Source: Corynebacterium glucuronolyticum DSM 44120
GTDB lineage: Bacteria; Actinomycetota; Actinomycetes; Mycobacteriales; Mycobacteriaceae
Assembly (NCBI RefSeq): GCF_030440595.1
Contig: NZ_CP047452.1
Location: forward strand, 1,984,001 to 2,048,000
DNA: 64,000 nucleotides
Reading direction: 5' to 3'
Numbering within the stretch: position 1 is the stretch's first letter; every line of letters begins with the position of its first letter. This document shows, in pieces, positions 31,079 through 38,881 of this stretch. The notes under the pieces were generated by a model that did no database searches, had not been told where the DNA came from, and saw nothing but the letters and a program-made list of their open reading frames with translations. Position numbers and translations under genes: made by a program.

Positions 31079-32494
31079 ATGAAGTTCACCAAGATTGCAG
31101 CTTCCTTCACTGCTGCAGCGGTGGTAGCTGGCCTGTCCACCACCGCAGGTGCCGCAACCATCAGCGACGACTACAACGAGACCCCGCTCATCAACCCCGA
31201 GCTCCCCATCGTTCACACTTTCCACGGTTCTGACCACATCAAGGCCAACATCCTGAACCCGCACCCGGTGTGCAACCCCTGGGAGGACTACCGCACCGTC
31301 CTGTACAAGGCTAAGGACAACTTCACCCCTGCAGGCACCATCTCTGCCACGAACCAGACCACCAACGATATCCCGCTCTCCCAGAGCCTGTCCATGAGCC
31401 AGTCGATCTCCCTCAACGTCAAGGGCGACCGCTCCATGAGCACCTCCATGAACATTGGCGGTGGCTACAGCAAGGATGGCGGCTCCGTCTCCAACGGCAT
31501 CACGATGTCCCTGTCCCAGTCCCTCGGCGCTTCTGCTTCCTACAGCCTCAGCTGGAATCAGGGCCAGAGCATTGGACCGTACACGATTAAGCCCGGTGAG
31601 ACCGGCGAGGCCACCTACGGCTTCCGCACGATCACCATGGATGGCACGCAGCAGTACTGCAAGCCGAACGGCACCTGGTCCACCCCGACCCTGTGGTCCG
31701 CACTTGCTCCTATCAAGAAGGAAGTCAAGGTTAAGACCTACTCCACCCTAGCTGGTGCACATGACGCTGTCGCCAACAACAAGGTCGACCACGTCATCAA
31801 CGAGAACCTCAAGAACGAGACCGAGCCCACCGTCGAGGAGAACACCTCCGTCGACGCTGGCGACGTTGTCGGCGATGACTCCGCCGTTGAAGAGGACAAG
31901 GTAGTAAAGCCCGTCGAGACCGAGGAGATCGTCTCCGGCGCCGAGGCCGAGAACAAGATCGCAGAGGAAGACGCAAAGGCTTCTGAGGCCAAGGATCCGT
32001 CCGAGGCCGTCAACAGCGACTACGAGCTCACCCCCCGCCTCACGACCGCTAAGGCAACCGGCTTCTCCGGTGCCGTCGCTCTTCGCCTGAAGAACACCGG
32101 CACCAAGCGCTACGAGCCCGACTTCCCCTACACCACCTACCGCATCGAGGTTAAGACCACCGCTAAGCCCGGTGACTACCTCTACGGTGTCGACCGCTTC
32201 ATGACGGCTGGCTGGTTCAACGGTGCATACACCCGCGACCTCGGCTTCGACCGCGACAAGTCCGTCCGTACCTTCGAGGTCACCCTGTCCAACCCGATTG
32301 AGCCGGGCGAAGAGGTCCTCGTTTCCAACATTCACTTCGGTGACGGCCTCATCCGCGGCCACCGCATGACCAACACCATCACGGTCACGCAGACCGGCGG
32401 CCACAAGGGCGACGCTAACGTGAACGCTAAGGAGTTCAACTCCGCCGACATCACCACTGATGACTTCGGCAACAAGGCTAAGGGTGTCTTCTAA
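31079..32494 (+). CDS. Secreted protein with aerolysin-like segment, candidate pore-former
   Basis: 471 residues from the ATG at 31079, with AGGAG seven bases upstream. A Sec signal peptide ends near residue 26 (VVAGLSTTAGAA). Residues 100-160 alternate Ser/Thr with hydrophobic residues (SQSLSMSQSISLNV, STSMNIGG, ITMSLSQSLGASASYSLSW), as in the membrane-inserting hairpin of aerolysin/ETX-MTX2 toxins, and IKPGETGEATYGF follows. Residues 245-335 are an acidic Ala/Glu/Asp/Val linker. The last 135 form a beta-rich domain. Two lone cysteines at 65 and 194 could bond. Strong promoter, hairpin leader and strong terminator suggest high expression. Mycomembrane porin or toxin: undecided. Confidence 0.6.
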   Translation: MKFTKIAASFTAAAVVAGLSTTAGAATISDDYNETPLINPELPIVHTFHGSDHIKANILNPHPVCNPWEDYRTVLYKAKDNFTPAGTISATNQTTNDIPLSQSLSMSQSISLNVKGDRSMSTSMNIGGGYSKDGGSVSNGITMSLSQSLGASASYSLSWNQGQSIGPYTIKPGETGEATYGFRTITMDGTQQYCKPNGTWSTPTLWSALAPIKKEVKVKTYSTLAGAHDAVANNKVDHVINENLKNETEPTVEENTSVDAGDVVGDDSAVEEDKVVKPVETEEIVSGAEAENKIAEEDAKASEAKDPSEAVNSDYELTPRLTTAKATGFSGAVALRLKNTGTKRYEPDFPYTTYRIEVKTTAKPGDYLYGVDRFMTAGWFNGAYTRDLGFDRDKSVRTFEVTLSNPIEPGEEVLVSNIHFGDGLIRGHRMTNTITVTQTGGHKGDANVNAKEFNSADITTDDFGNKAKGVF

Positions 32495-32514
32495 ATAGAT
32501 TTCCCCTCATCTCT

Positions 32515-32550
32515 GGAGAGACAGAACGTAGTTCTGTCTCTCCTTTTTTT
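32515..32550 (+). terminator. Terminator of the secreted-protein gene
   Basis: GGAGAGACAGAAC (32515-32527), loop GTA, GTTCTGTCTCTCC (32531-32543), then seven T. Thirteen perfect pairs. Confidence 0.95.
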
Positions 32551-32688
32551 CTACCCCCGATACCGCACAACAAGAAAAAAGCGACATCGGACATCCTCGT
32601 TGCGGGGGTACTTTGGTGCAAATCGGAAGATTTTGGCCGATCTTTACCAAATCGTTACATTTAAAGGTTTTCTCCAGCTAACTTTAAG

Positions 32689-32833
32689 TACAATACTGAA
32701 TATATAGCAGGCTCTACCCGTCATACATCGCTCCTGCCAGCGGTCTTAACCATTCCCTACCCTTCCCCTCTTTCACTCGTTTAATCACTATTTCTTTACG
32801 CGGAGACAATATCCCATATCACGGGATTTTTTT
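32689..32833 (+). ncRNA. Possible small RNA in a 520-base gene-free stretch
   Basis: TACAAT at 32689-32694 could be a -10 element, and ATCCC-ATATCAC-GGGAT (32811-32827) followed by seven T is a terminator. Between them no credible ORF exists, giving a potential RNA of roughly 130 bases. The -35 is poor. The rest of 32551-33078 shows nothing I can name. Confidence 0.3.
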
Positions 32834-33078
32834 ATTACGAGAAAGTTAACGGACCGGCGTGCCAAGTGGAACCATCGCCGTCACCCCCGGCCAACCGAGC
32901 GGTTTTTCCTTACACTCGATTGCAGTGTCGCGCGCATCGCGAGACATCACCAAGTTTATCGGTCGCGAAAACACGCGCCGATTCTCTTCCAGATTTATTG
33001 TGATCGGTACTTATCACCTACTGACGGCGGCGAACACCTCCTGCCGGGGATAGTGCCCTAAGAAAGGATAGACAGAAG

Positions 33079-33960
33079 ATGACGGACAAGAGGAATATCC
33101 AGGATCTCCTGAACGCCACTGCGTTTGACGCCAAGGGCGAGAAGCTCGGCAAGATCAACAACCTTTTCGTTGATGACAAGACCGGTCAGCCCACGTTCAT
33201 CGAGGTAAACCATGGTCTCTTCGGCATGGGTTCCAGCCTGGTTCCGCTCCGTGGCCACCGCCTCAATGGCGACGAGCTGAAGCTCGCCTTTGACAAGGAT
33301 CTTATCAAGGACGCACCGGAAATCGACTTCGAAAACCAGCTCACGGCTGCCGATCAGGACAAGATTTACGAGCACTACCGCCTCGCGGATGTTCAGGATG
33401 TAGAGAGCTACGTCACCGACCGTCCGGCCGCTGAGGAGCACGTAACCGAGGACACCAACCGCCACGCAGCCGCGGGCGCAGGCTTCGCCGGCGCTGCTGG
33501 TGCCAAGGACGAGACAGAGGCTAAGGATGTCATCGACACCGACAAGCGCGAGGTTCGCGAGCCTGTCGCTGGTCGCACCGACGACATCATCCTCGAGAAG
33601 GAGCACCTCAATGTCGGCACCGAGCGCGTCGCCACCGGCGAGGCTCGCCTCCGCAAGTACCAGGTTGAGGAAACGGAGACCGTCGAGGTTCCGGTCACCC
33701 GCGAAGAGGTTCGCATTGAGCGCACCCCCATCTCCCCCGAGGAAGCCAAGAACTTCGTCGGCTCCGATGCCACCGAGGCAACCGTCACCCTCCACGAGGA
33801 CAAGATCAACGTGACCAAGGAGTCTGTCCCGGTCGAGCGCGTTTCCCTCGGCACCGAGCAGGTCCAGGAGACCCGCACCGTGTCCGAGACCGTTAAGCAC
33901 GACGAGATCGACACCAAGGGTATCGACGGCTACGTCGACCCGGAGGCCGACCGCAAGTAA
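33079..33960 (+). CDS. PRC-barrel plus DUF2382 (YsnF/AvaK) stress protein
   Basis: 293 residues. A PRC-barrel fills residues 1-100 (LLNATAFDAKGEKLGKINNL, FVDDKTGQPTFIEV). A DUF2382 domain occupies about 165-275, with the characteristic repeats EKEHLNVGTERVATGEARLR and HEDKINVTKESVPVERVSLG. Between them is an Ala-rich linker. The family is linked with stress and photosynthetic-type assembly in other bacteria; the molecular role is unclear. AAAGGATAGACAG precedes the ATG. A related PRC-barrel protein is encoded nearby at 34822. Confidence 0.9.
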   Translation: MTDKRNIQDLLNATAFDAKGEKLGKINNLFVDDKTGQPTFIEVNHGLFGMGSSLVPLRGHRLNGDELKLAFDKDLIKDAPEIDFENQLTAADQDKIYEHYRLADVQDVESYVTDRPAAEEHVTEDTNRHAAAGAGFAGAAGAKDETEAKDVIDTDKREVREPVAGRTDDIILEKEHLNVGTERVATGEARLRKYQVEETETVEVPVTREEVRIERTPISPEEAKNFVGSDATEATVTLHEDKINVTKESVPVERVSLGTEQVQETRTVSETVKHDEIDTKGIDGYVDPEADRK

Positions 33961-33982
33961 CGTCCCCCTCTTTTTATAACCC

Positions 33983-34012
33983 GGTGGCTGCACGCTGTGC
34001 AGCCACCTTTTT
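33983..34012 (+). terminator. Terminator of the PRC-barrel/DUF2382 gene
   Basis: GGTGGCTGCAC (33983-33993), loop GCT and GTGCAGCCACC (33997-34007), eleven perfect pairs, then TTTTTC. Confidence 0.93.
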
Positions 34013-34054
34013 CTTGCCCTGCGTTCCCCAGCGATGAGGTCTACACTCATTGTT

Positions 34055-34792
34055 ATGTTACGGGGGTTTCTACGTTTCGGTCCACGCACCCGCAGAAGGA
34101 AAATTCGCGCGATGGCCAAGGAGGCTGGTCTCATCGCGTTTGTCATCGTGCTCTCACTAGGGGTGCTGTCATTTTCGAAGACAGAACCGGAACAGGCTCT
34201 GCCAACACCCATTGTGACATCGACGTCTGAACAGCCCGCTCCGCCTCCGCCACCACCACCCACTCTTTCTGGAACTGGTCGCCTGTTTCTTGATGGACCG
34301 GCACCGATTTCCACAGCAGTGTATTCGCCTACTCCCGCAGTCGATCCGCTCGAACCGAGCGCCACGGGTCTCAATGACGTGCAGTGGGTTGACGGGCTCG
34401 GTGTGCCGCCCGCCGACGCGGCTGCAGGCACGGTATTTCTCATCGGCCATTCATGGTCTCAGTCAGGTTACGTGCTCAACGGCTTGTCGGAATTCGTCAC
34501 CGCGCGGACGGATTTTTCTGCACCGTCACCACGCCTACCATCGCAGAGTGTTCAGGGATCCACTCTTTCGCTTGTCGACGCTGCCGGGGTCACGGTGCGC
34601 TGGACGGTCGATACGGTTTTTCTCATCAGTAAGTCTGCGATGACCGGTGACACCGATATTTTCCGTTCCCACGCACCCGGTCGTGTGGTGCTCATAACGT
34701 GCGCTATCACCGCGGACAAGGATCTAGACTACAACGTCGTGTTGATCGGTCACCGGCAGGAATCAGCGGTCGGTACAATGCGTGATAGGTAA
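34055..34792 (+). CDS. Class E/F-type sortase
   Basis: 245 residues from the ATG at 34055, which lies seven bases after TACACT and is probably leaderless; the ATG at 34112 is the alternative. A membrane anchor (GLIAFVIVLSLGVLSF) is followed by a Pro-rich linker with eight or more prolines. The sortase barrel has catalytic His in FLIGHSW, Cys in VLITCA and Arg in GHRQES. Actinobacterial class E/F enzymes anchor or process surface proteins; no LPXTG-type substrate is encoded next to it. The linker resembles other secreted corynebacterial sortases. Confidence 0.85.
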   Translation: MLRGFLRFGPRTRRRKIRAMAKEAGLIAFVIVLSLGVLSFSKTEPEQALPTPIVTSTSEQPAPPPPPPPTLSGTGRLFLDGPAPISTAVYSPTPAVDPLEPSATGLNDVQWVDGLGVPPADAAAGTVFLIGHSWSQSGYVLNGLSEFVTARTDFSAPSPRLPSQSVQGSTLSLVDAAGVTVRWTVDTVFLISKSAMTGDTDIFRSHAPGRVVLITCAITADKDLDYNVVLIGHRQESAVGTMRDR

Positions 34793-34821
34793 AAAAACCA
34801 CCGTCGTGGAAAGGATCATTC

Positions 34822-35244
34822 GTGGGCAAGCCCGATGTGCTTCAACAGCTTCTGCGTGCCACTGTTGTCGATAGCCAAGGCAAGAAGGTGGGCAAGGTTC
34901 GCGAGGTCTACGTTGACGATGATTCCAAGGAACCCAGCTTTGTCGAGGCGTTTCGAGGCTTTCTGCGGATGAAGTCCGCATTCATCCCTCTGCTTGGCTA
35001 CCGCCTCGAGGGGAAGACTCTGACGGTGAACTACCCACTGGATGTCATTGCTTCCGCCCCCGTAGAGGCGATTGGAAAGTCGTTGTCAACGGAATACCAG
35101 AACACCCTCTACACCCACTACAAGGTCATTGCTGCCGAAGAGGCAGCTCCTACGACGCCCGCCGCAGATGATGAAGTGCAGGCGGTGGAGAAGACGGGAT
35201 CGCACAAGGTGGAGCTAGACACCGTCGATAATGAAGTCAACTGA
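34822..35244 (+). CDS. PRC-barrel domain protein
   Basis: 140 residues from a GTG at 34822, six bases after AAAGGA. One PRC-barrel (LLRATVVDSQGKKVGKVREV, YVDDDSKEPSFVEAF) is followed by a short acidic tail (EEAAPTTPAADDEVQAVEKT). It aligns with the first domain of the 33079 protein: FRGFLRMKSAFIPLLGYRL against NHGLFGMGSSLVPLRGHRL. It is a paralogue without the DUF2382 half. It converges on the ATPase gene with a 30-base overlap. Confidence 0.88.
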   Translation: MGKPDVLQQLLRATVVDSQGKKVGKVREVYVDDDSKEPSFVEAFRGFLRMKSAFIPLLGYRLEGKTLTVNYPLDVIASAPVEAIGKSLSTEYQNTLYTHYKVIAAEEAAPTTPAADDEVQAVEKTGSHKVELDTVDNEVN

Positions 35245-35931
35245 CCCGATCGGGTCAGACAAAAATCCCCGTGTCGCCCGAACCATCTCCGTATCGTCGT
35301 ATGCCGTCTGGACAATGCCGCCCTCGCTCACGCTGCGGATGTCCGCCCCCGGCACCGCGGCGATAATCGGCGAGTGAGTGGCCACAATGAACTGGCTGCC
35401 ACGACGAGCTGCGAGGGCGATGTGCCCCATGACCGCCATCTGACTGACGACAGATAACCCTGCCTCCGGCTCGTCGAAAAGAAATAAACCGCGGTCCTTA
35501 AGCGCATCATCAAGGACATCAAGCACGGTCTCCCCGTGGGAACGACGGTGCGCACCTGCGTAGGAAACGCTCCTGTCCAGCTTCGTGACCTGGTTGTAGT
35601 GCGTTTCCGCACGCAGGAAATACCCGGCACGCGGGTTTTCTGGCCTGCTTACCCGCAGCAGCTGGTGAAGGGGTGAGTGCGTCGGCTCACCGGTAGCGGT
35701 GAAACTCCTCGCTCCCAGGAACCCGCCGTCGGGATTGAAGCGCATAGCTACGGCGAGGGCCTCCAAGAGTGTCGACTTGCCCGCACCATTGTCCCCCACG
35801 AACACTGTGACTGGGTGAGAAAACTCAAGGGGACTCTCTTTTAGCGCCTGGAATACCGGCAGGTGCTCTACGTAACCGAGGTCCACAGCCGGCCCCGGTG
35901 CCGTTTCAATTTGGACCTTCCGTATGTACAC
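35215..35931 (-). CDS. AAA-type (SMC/RecF-like) ATPase
   Basis: 238 residues. Walker A GDNGAGKSTL near 47-56, a short ABC-like signature SHGETVLDVL, Walker B GLFLFDEPEAGLS, and the H-loop VATHSPIIAA. There is no long coiled coil, so this is a compact AAA_21/23-type protein. Single-gene versions occur widely and some belong to defence systems, but no nuclease partner is adjacent. It begins right after the 35932-36219 gene ends (no gap), so the two form an operon. Confidence 0.85.
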   Translation of the reverse strand: MYIRKVQIETAPGPAVDLGYVEHLPVFQALKESPLEFSHPVTVFVGDNGAGKSTLLEALAVAMRFNPDGGFLGARSFTATGEPTHSPLHQLLRVSRPENPRAGYFLRAETHYNQVTKLDRSVSYAGAHRRSHGETVLDVLDDALKDRGLFLFDEPEAGLSVVSQMAVMGHIALAARRGSQFIVATHSPIIAAVPGADIRSVSEGGIVQTAYDDTEMVRATRGFLSDPIGSVDFIIDGV

Positions 35932-36219
35932 CTACCTGTTATTCAGGATGGTGTCCGTGAGCACCTGTCGCACAGCGTCCTTCAGCGGTCCAGCATCGAA
36001 CTGCGGCGTCGACGGGGCGGGTTCGGTGTGCTGAGAGTCGTGGCGTCGAGGGCGAGGAGCGGGGGCAGGGGAGGTTGGCTCAACGGTGAGGGTGAGTGTT
36101 TGCCCCTCGAGCCGAACGCGCGTGTCGGCGGCGACCCCGGACGAGCGGGCGGCGTCGACAAGCGAAGAAAGATCGGCAAACGTTGCGTCATCGAGGTTAA
36201 TGGAAAATGTCAGTGCCAT
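35932..36219 (-). CDS. Unknown protein (95 aa) paired with the ATPase
   Basis: Start at the ATG at 36219 (MALTFSINLDDATFADLSSL). A small alpha/beta N-terminal half (about 1-50) ends in TLTVEPTSPAPAPRPRRHDS, a Pro/Arg linker, and a C-terminal helix (AGPLKDAVRQVLTDTILNNR). Not recognised. Its stop abuts the ATPase start, and it is divergent from nrdD. Confidence 0.65.
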   Translation of the reverse strand: MALTFSINLDDATFADLSSLVDAARSSGVAADTRVRLEGQTLTLTVEPTSPAPAPRPRRHDSQHTEPAPSTPQFDAGPLKDAVRQVLTDTILNNR

Positions 36220-36327
36220 GGCCCCGAGTATACCCTCCCCCAAAAGGGGGCATTGGAAAGTGAGATGAAGGTAACACTAATAAATCAACATCTTCCAGAT
36301 CACTCCAGCGGACAGACGCTTAAACCT

Positions 36328-36339
36328 ACTACATGTAGT
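36328..36339. promoter_or_regulatory. Palindrome upstream of nrdD, possible NrdR site
   Basis: ACTACATGTAGT is a perfect 12-bp palindrome about 90 bases before nrdD. It resembles one NrdR box (ACACWATATATWGTGT) in its CTA...TAG core. A second, weaker GTGT-ending match is centred 33 bases downstream; true NrdR pairs are usually 31-32 apart. Confidence 0.35.
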
Positions 36340-36429
36340 GCCTACCTCTTTTACTTTTTCCATATTTGGGGTGTCATCAAACATAGGTTGGAGTTACGTG
36401 GATGTAATTACTGGCTTAGGATTCGATGT

Positions 36430-38241
36430 ATGACCTTCACACACGACCGCGTTTCCATCGATGCCATTTCCACAATCAATGAGTACCTCGACCGCTCCGA
36501 CTGGCGCGTCAACGCCAATGCCAACCAGGACTTCTCCCTCGGCGGCATGATGCTCAACACCTCGGGCAAAGTCGTGGCCAACTACTGGCTGACCCAGGTG
36601 TTCTCCCCCGCAGCAAACACGGCCCACCGCGAAGGTGCCATCCACATTCATGATCTCGATATGCTCTCCGGCTACTGTGCCGGCTGGTCCCTGCGCCAGC
36701 TCCTCGAACAGGGCTTTGGTGGCGTACCCGGTGCGATCAGCTCGCTGCCACCCCGCCACTTATCCAGCGCACTCGGGCAGATGGTGAATTTCCTCGGCAC
36801 ACTGCAAAACGAGTGGGCGGGTGCCCAGGCTTTCTCTAGCTTCGACACCTACCTTGCCCCCTTCGTGCGCCTCGACAACCTGAGCTACGAAGAAGTGGAG
36901 CAGGCTGTGCAGGAGTTCGTCTTCAACCTGAATGTGCCCAGTCGCTGGGGCACGCAGACCCCCTTCACCAACCTCACCTTCGACTGGGTGTGCCCCGCAG
37001 ATATCGCGGACAACCATCCCTACATCGGCGAGGAAGTCTGCGACTTCACCTACGGTGAACTGCGGGAAGAAATGGACATGCTGAACCGGGCGTTCATCAC
37101 CGTGATGATGACAGGCGATGCCGACGGACGGCCGTTCACCTTCCCCATCCCCACCTACAACATCACCAAGGACTTCCCCTGGGAGTCCGAGAACACACGG
37201 CTCTTGTTCGAGATGACCGCCAAGTACGGTCTCCCCTACTTCCAGAACTTCATCAACTCCGAGCTCGATCCCGGCATGATCCGGTCCATGTGCTGCCGCC
37301 TCCAACTCGACCTGCGCGAGCTCCTCAAGCGTGGCAACGGGCTGTTCGGCTCCGCAGAGCTCACCGGCTCCATCGGCGTGGTCACCATCAACTGCGCCCG
37401 CCTCGGCTACCTCCACGTTGGCGACGAGGAAGCCCTCATGTCTGAGCTCGATGACCTCATCGACATCGGAATCGACACCATTGAGCGGCGTCGCGCGACC
37501 ATCGCCACGCTACTCGACGAAGGCCTGTTCCCCTATACGCGCCGCTGGATGCCGAACCTGGACAACCACTTCTCCACCATTGGTGTCAACGGGATGAACG
37601 AAATGGTGCGCAACTTTGTCGGCGATGCCTACGACATCACCGACCCCAACGGACACGAGATGGCGCTGCGTATCCTCAACCACATCAACGAGAAGCTCGT
37701 AGCGGCCCAGGAGTCCACCGGCCACCTGTTCAACCTGGAGGCCACCCCCTCCGAGGGGGCAACGTACCGGTTTGCTCGCGAGGATCTCGCCCGCTACCCC
37801 GACATCATTCAGGCCGGCACAGCGGAGGAACCCTACTACACTAACTCCTCGCAACTTCCCGTTTCGCACACCCCCGATCCGTTTGCCGCCCTGGCTGAGC
37901 AGGAGGATCTGCAGACGAAGTACACCGGCGGCACCGTATTGCACCTGTACATGGGCGCAGCCATGAGCAGCGGCGAGGCGTGCTCGAGCCTCGTTCGCCG
38001 CGCACTCACGGCCTTCCGCCTGCCGTACATCACCATCACGCCCACATTCTCCATCTGTCCTAGCCACGGTTACCTTTCGGGAGAGCACCCGACGTGTGAG
38101 CAATGCGGTGAGCAGACGGAAATGTGGACCCGCGTCATGGGCTATTTCCGCCCGGTGAGCTCGTTCAATACGGGCAAGAAGGGCGAGTTCCACGAGCGCA
38201 CCTACTTCTCCGAGAAGCTAGCCACCCCTGCTCATGCCTGA
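36430..38241 (+). CDS. nrdD: Anaerobic (class III) ribonucleotide reductase
   Basis: 603 residues from the ATG at 36430; upstream in-frame codons cross the regulatory region and are unlikely to be translated. Early motif NANANQDFSLGGMMLNTSGK, active-site region with MCCRLQLDL, C-terminal zinc site CPSHGYLSGEHPTCEQCGE and glycyl-radical loop RVMGYFRPVSSFNTGKKGEF. The ATP-cone (about 90 residues at the N-terminus of E. coli NrdD) is absent, so dATP control must differ. It overlaps nrdG by eight bases. It supplies deoxynucleotides without oxygen. Confidence 0.95.
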   Translation: MTFTHDRVSIDAISTINEYLDRSDWRVNANANQDFSLGGMMLNTSGKVVANYWLTQVFSPAANTAHREGAIHIHDLDMLSGYCAGWSLRQLLEQGFGGVPGAISSLPPRHLSSALGQMVNFLGTLQNEWAGAQAFSSFDTYLAPFVRLDNLSYEEVEQAVQEFVFNLNVPSRWGTQTPFTNLTFDWVCPADIADNHPYIGEEVCDFTYGELREEMDMLNRAFITVMMTGDADGRPFTFPIPTYNITKDFPWESENTRLLFEMTAKYGLPYFQNFINSELDPGMIRSMCCRLQLDLRELLKRGNGLFGSAELTGSIGVVTINCARLGYLHVGDEEALMSELDDLIDIGIDTIERRRATIATLLDEGLFPYTRRWMPNLDNHFSTIGVNGMNEMVRNFVGDAYDITDPNGHEMALRILNHINEKLVAAQESTGHLFNLEATPSEGATYRFAREDLARYPDIIQAGTAEEPYYTNSSQLPVSHTPDPFAALAEQEDLQTKYTGGTVLHLYMGAAMSSGEACSSLVRRALTAFRLPYITITPTFSICPSHGYLSGEHPTCEQCGEQTEMWTRVMGYFRPVSSFNTGKKGEFHERTYFSEKLATPAHA

Positions 38242-38881
38242 GTTGGCCATCGCCGGGCTCATCCCGTTTTCCGCTACGGACTGGCCCGGCAAGCTCACTG
38301 CCACGGTGTTCACCACTGGCTGCCCGTGGGCCTGCGTGTACTGCCACAATCCCGCCTTGCAGGATCCGCGCGGTCAGACGACATCCACGATGGCTGAGGT
38401 CCTCGAACTTGCGGCCGCCCGCCGCAGGCTCCTCGACGGGGTGGTCTTCTCCGGCGGTGAGCCGACGATGCACCGCGGGCTTCCCGACGCCATTCGTGCT
38501 GTTCGGGCCACAGAACCGACCTTCGGCATCGGCCTCCACACGTGCGGGTACCTCCCCGAGAGAATCCGCAGCCTGGTGGAGGACCCATCTACGTGCCCCG
38601 ACTGGATCGGGCTCGATGTCAAGGGGCTTCCCGACGACCTCCCGGAGGTTGTCCGTTGCACCCCCGCCGGCGCGCGGCGGTCCTGGCAGTCCCTCGACTA
38701 CCTGGCAGGTATCGCGAACGCGGGAGAGATTGATCTCCAGGTGCGCACGACACTGTGGCACGGCAGCATTCTTGAGGAGCACCTTCCTGAGCTCACCCGG
38801 CGCGTAGAAGAACGTGGCCAGGAGCTGGTTGTCCAGTGGGCACATGATGTCGATACCGAGGGCACCTACGTGGGAAGCTAG
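38234..38881 (+). CDS. nrdG: NrdD-activating radical SAM enzyme
   Basis: 215 residues. The radical SAM cluster motif is CPWACVYCHN (C-x3-C-x2-C) near residue 31, followed by VVFSGGEPTM as the SAM-binding GGE motif. It generates the glycyl radical on NrdD using S-adenosylmethionine. The ATG lies inside the nrdD end (eight-base overlap), and the stop overlaps the convergent glnE stop by four bases. The lack of other anaerobic genes nearby suggests a two-gene unit. Confidence 0.94.
   Translation: MPELAIAGLIPFSATDWPGKLTATVFTTGCPWACVYCHNPALQDPRGQTTSTMAEVLELAAARRRLLDGVVFSGGEPTMHRGLPDAIRAVRATEPTFGIGLHTCGYLPERIRSLVEDPSTCPDWIGLDVKGLPDDLPEVVRCTPAGARRSWQSLDYLAGIANAGEIDLQVRTTLWHGSILEEHLPELTRRVEERGQELVVQWAHDVDTEGTYVGS

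Noticed and set aside
33058..34443. 461-codon minus-strand ORF
   Set aside because: It lies opposite the PRC-barrel/DUF2382 and sortase genes, crosses their terminator, and has low-complexity Gly/Leu/Val content typical of a shadow frame in GC-rich DNA.
35863..36429. 189-residue N-terminal extension of NrdD
   Set aside because: It would read across the divergent gene and the promoter palindrome, and it has no ATP-cone sequence; the ATG at 36430 aligns with short class III enzymes.
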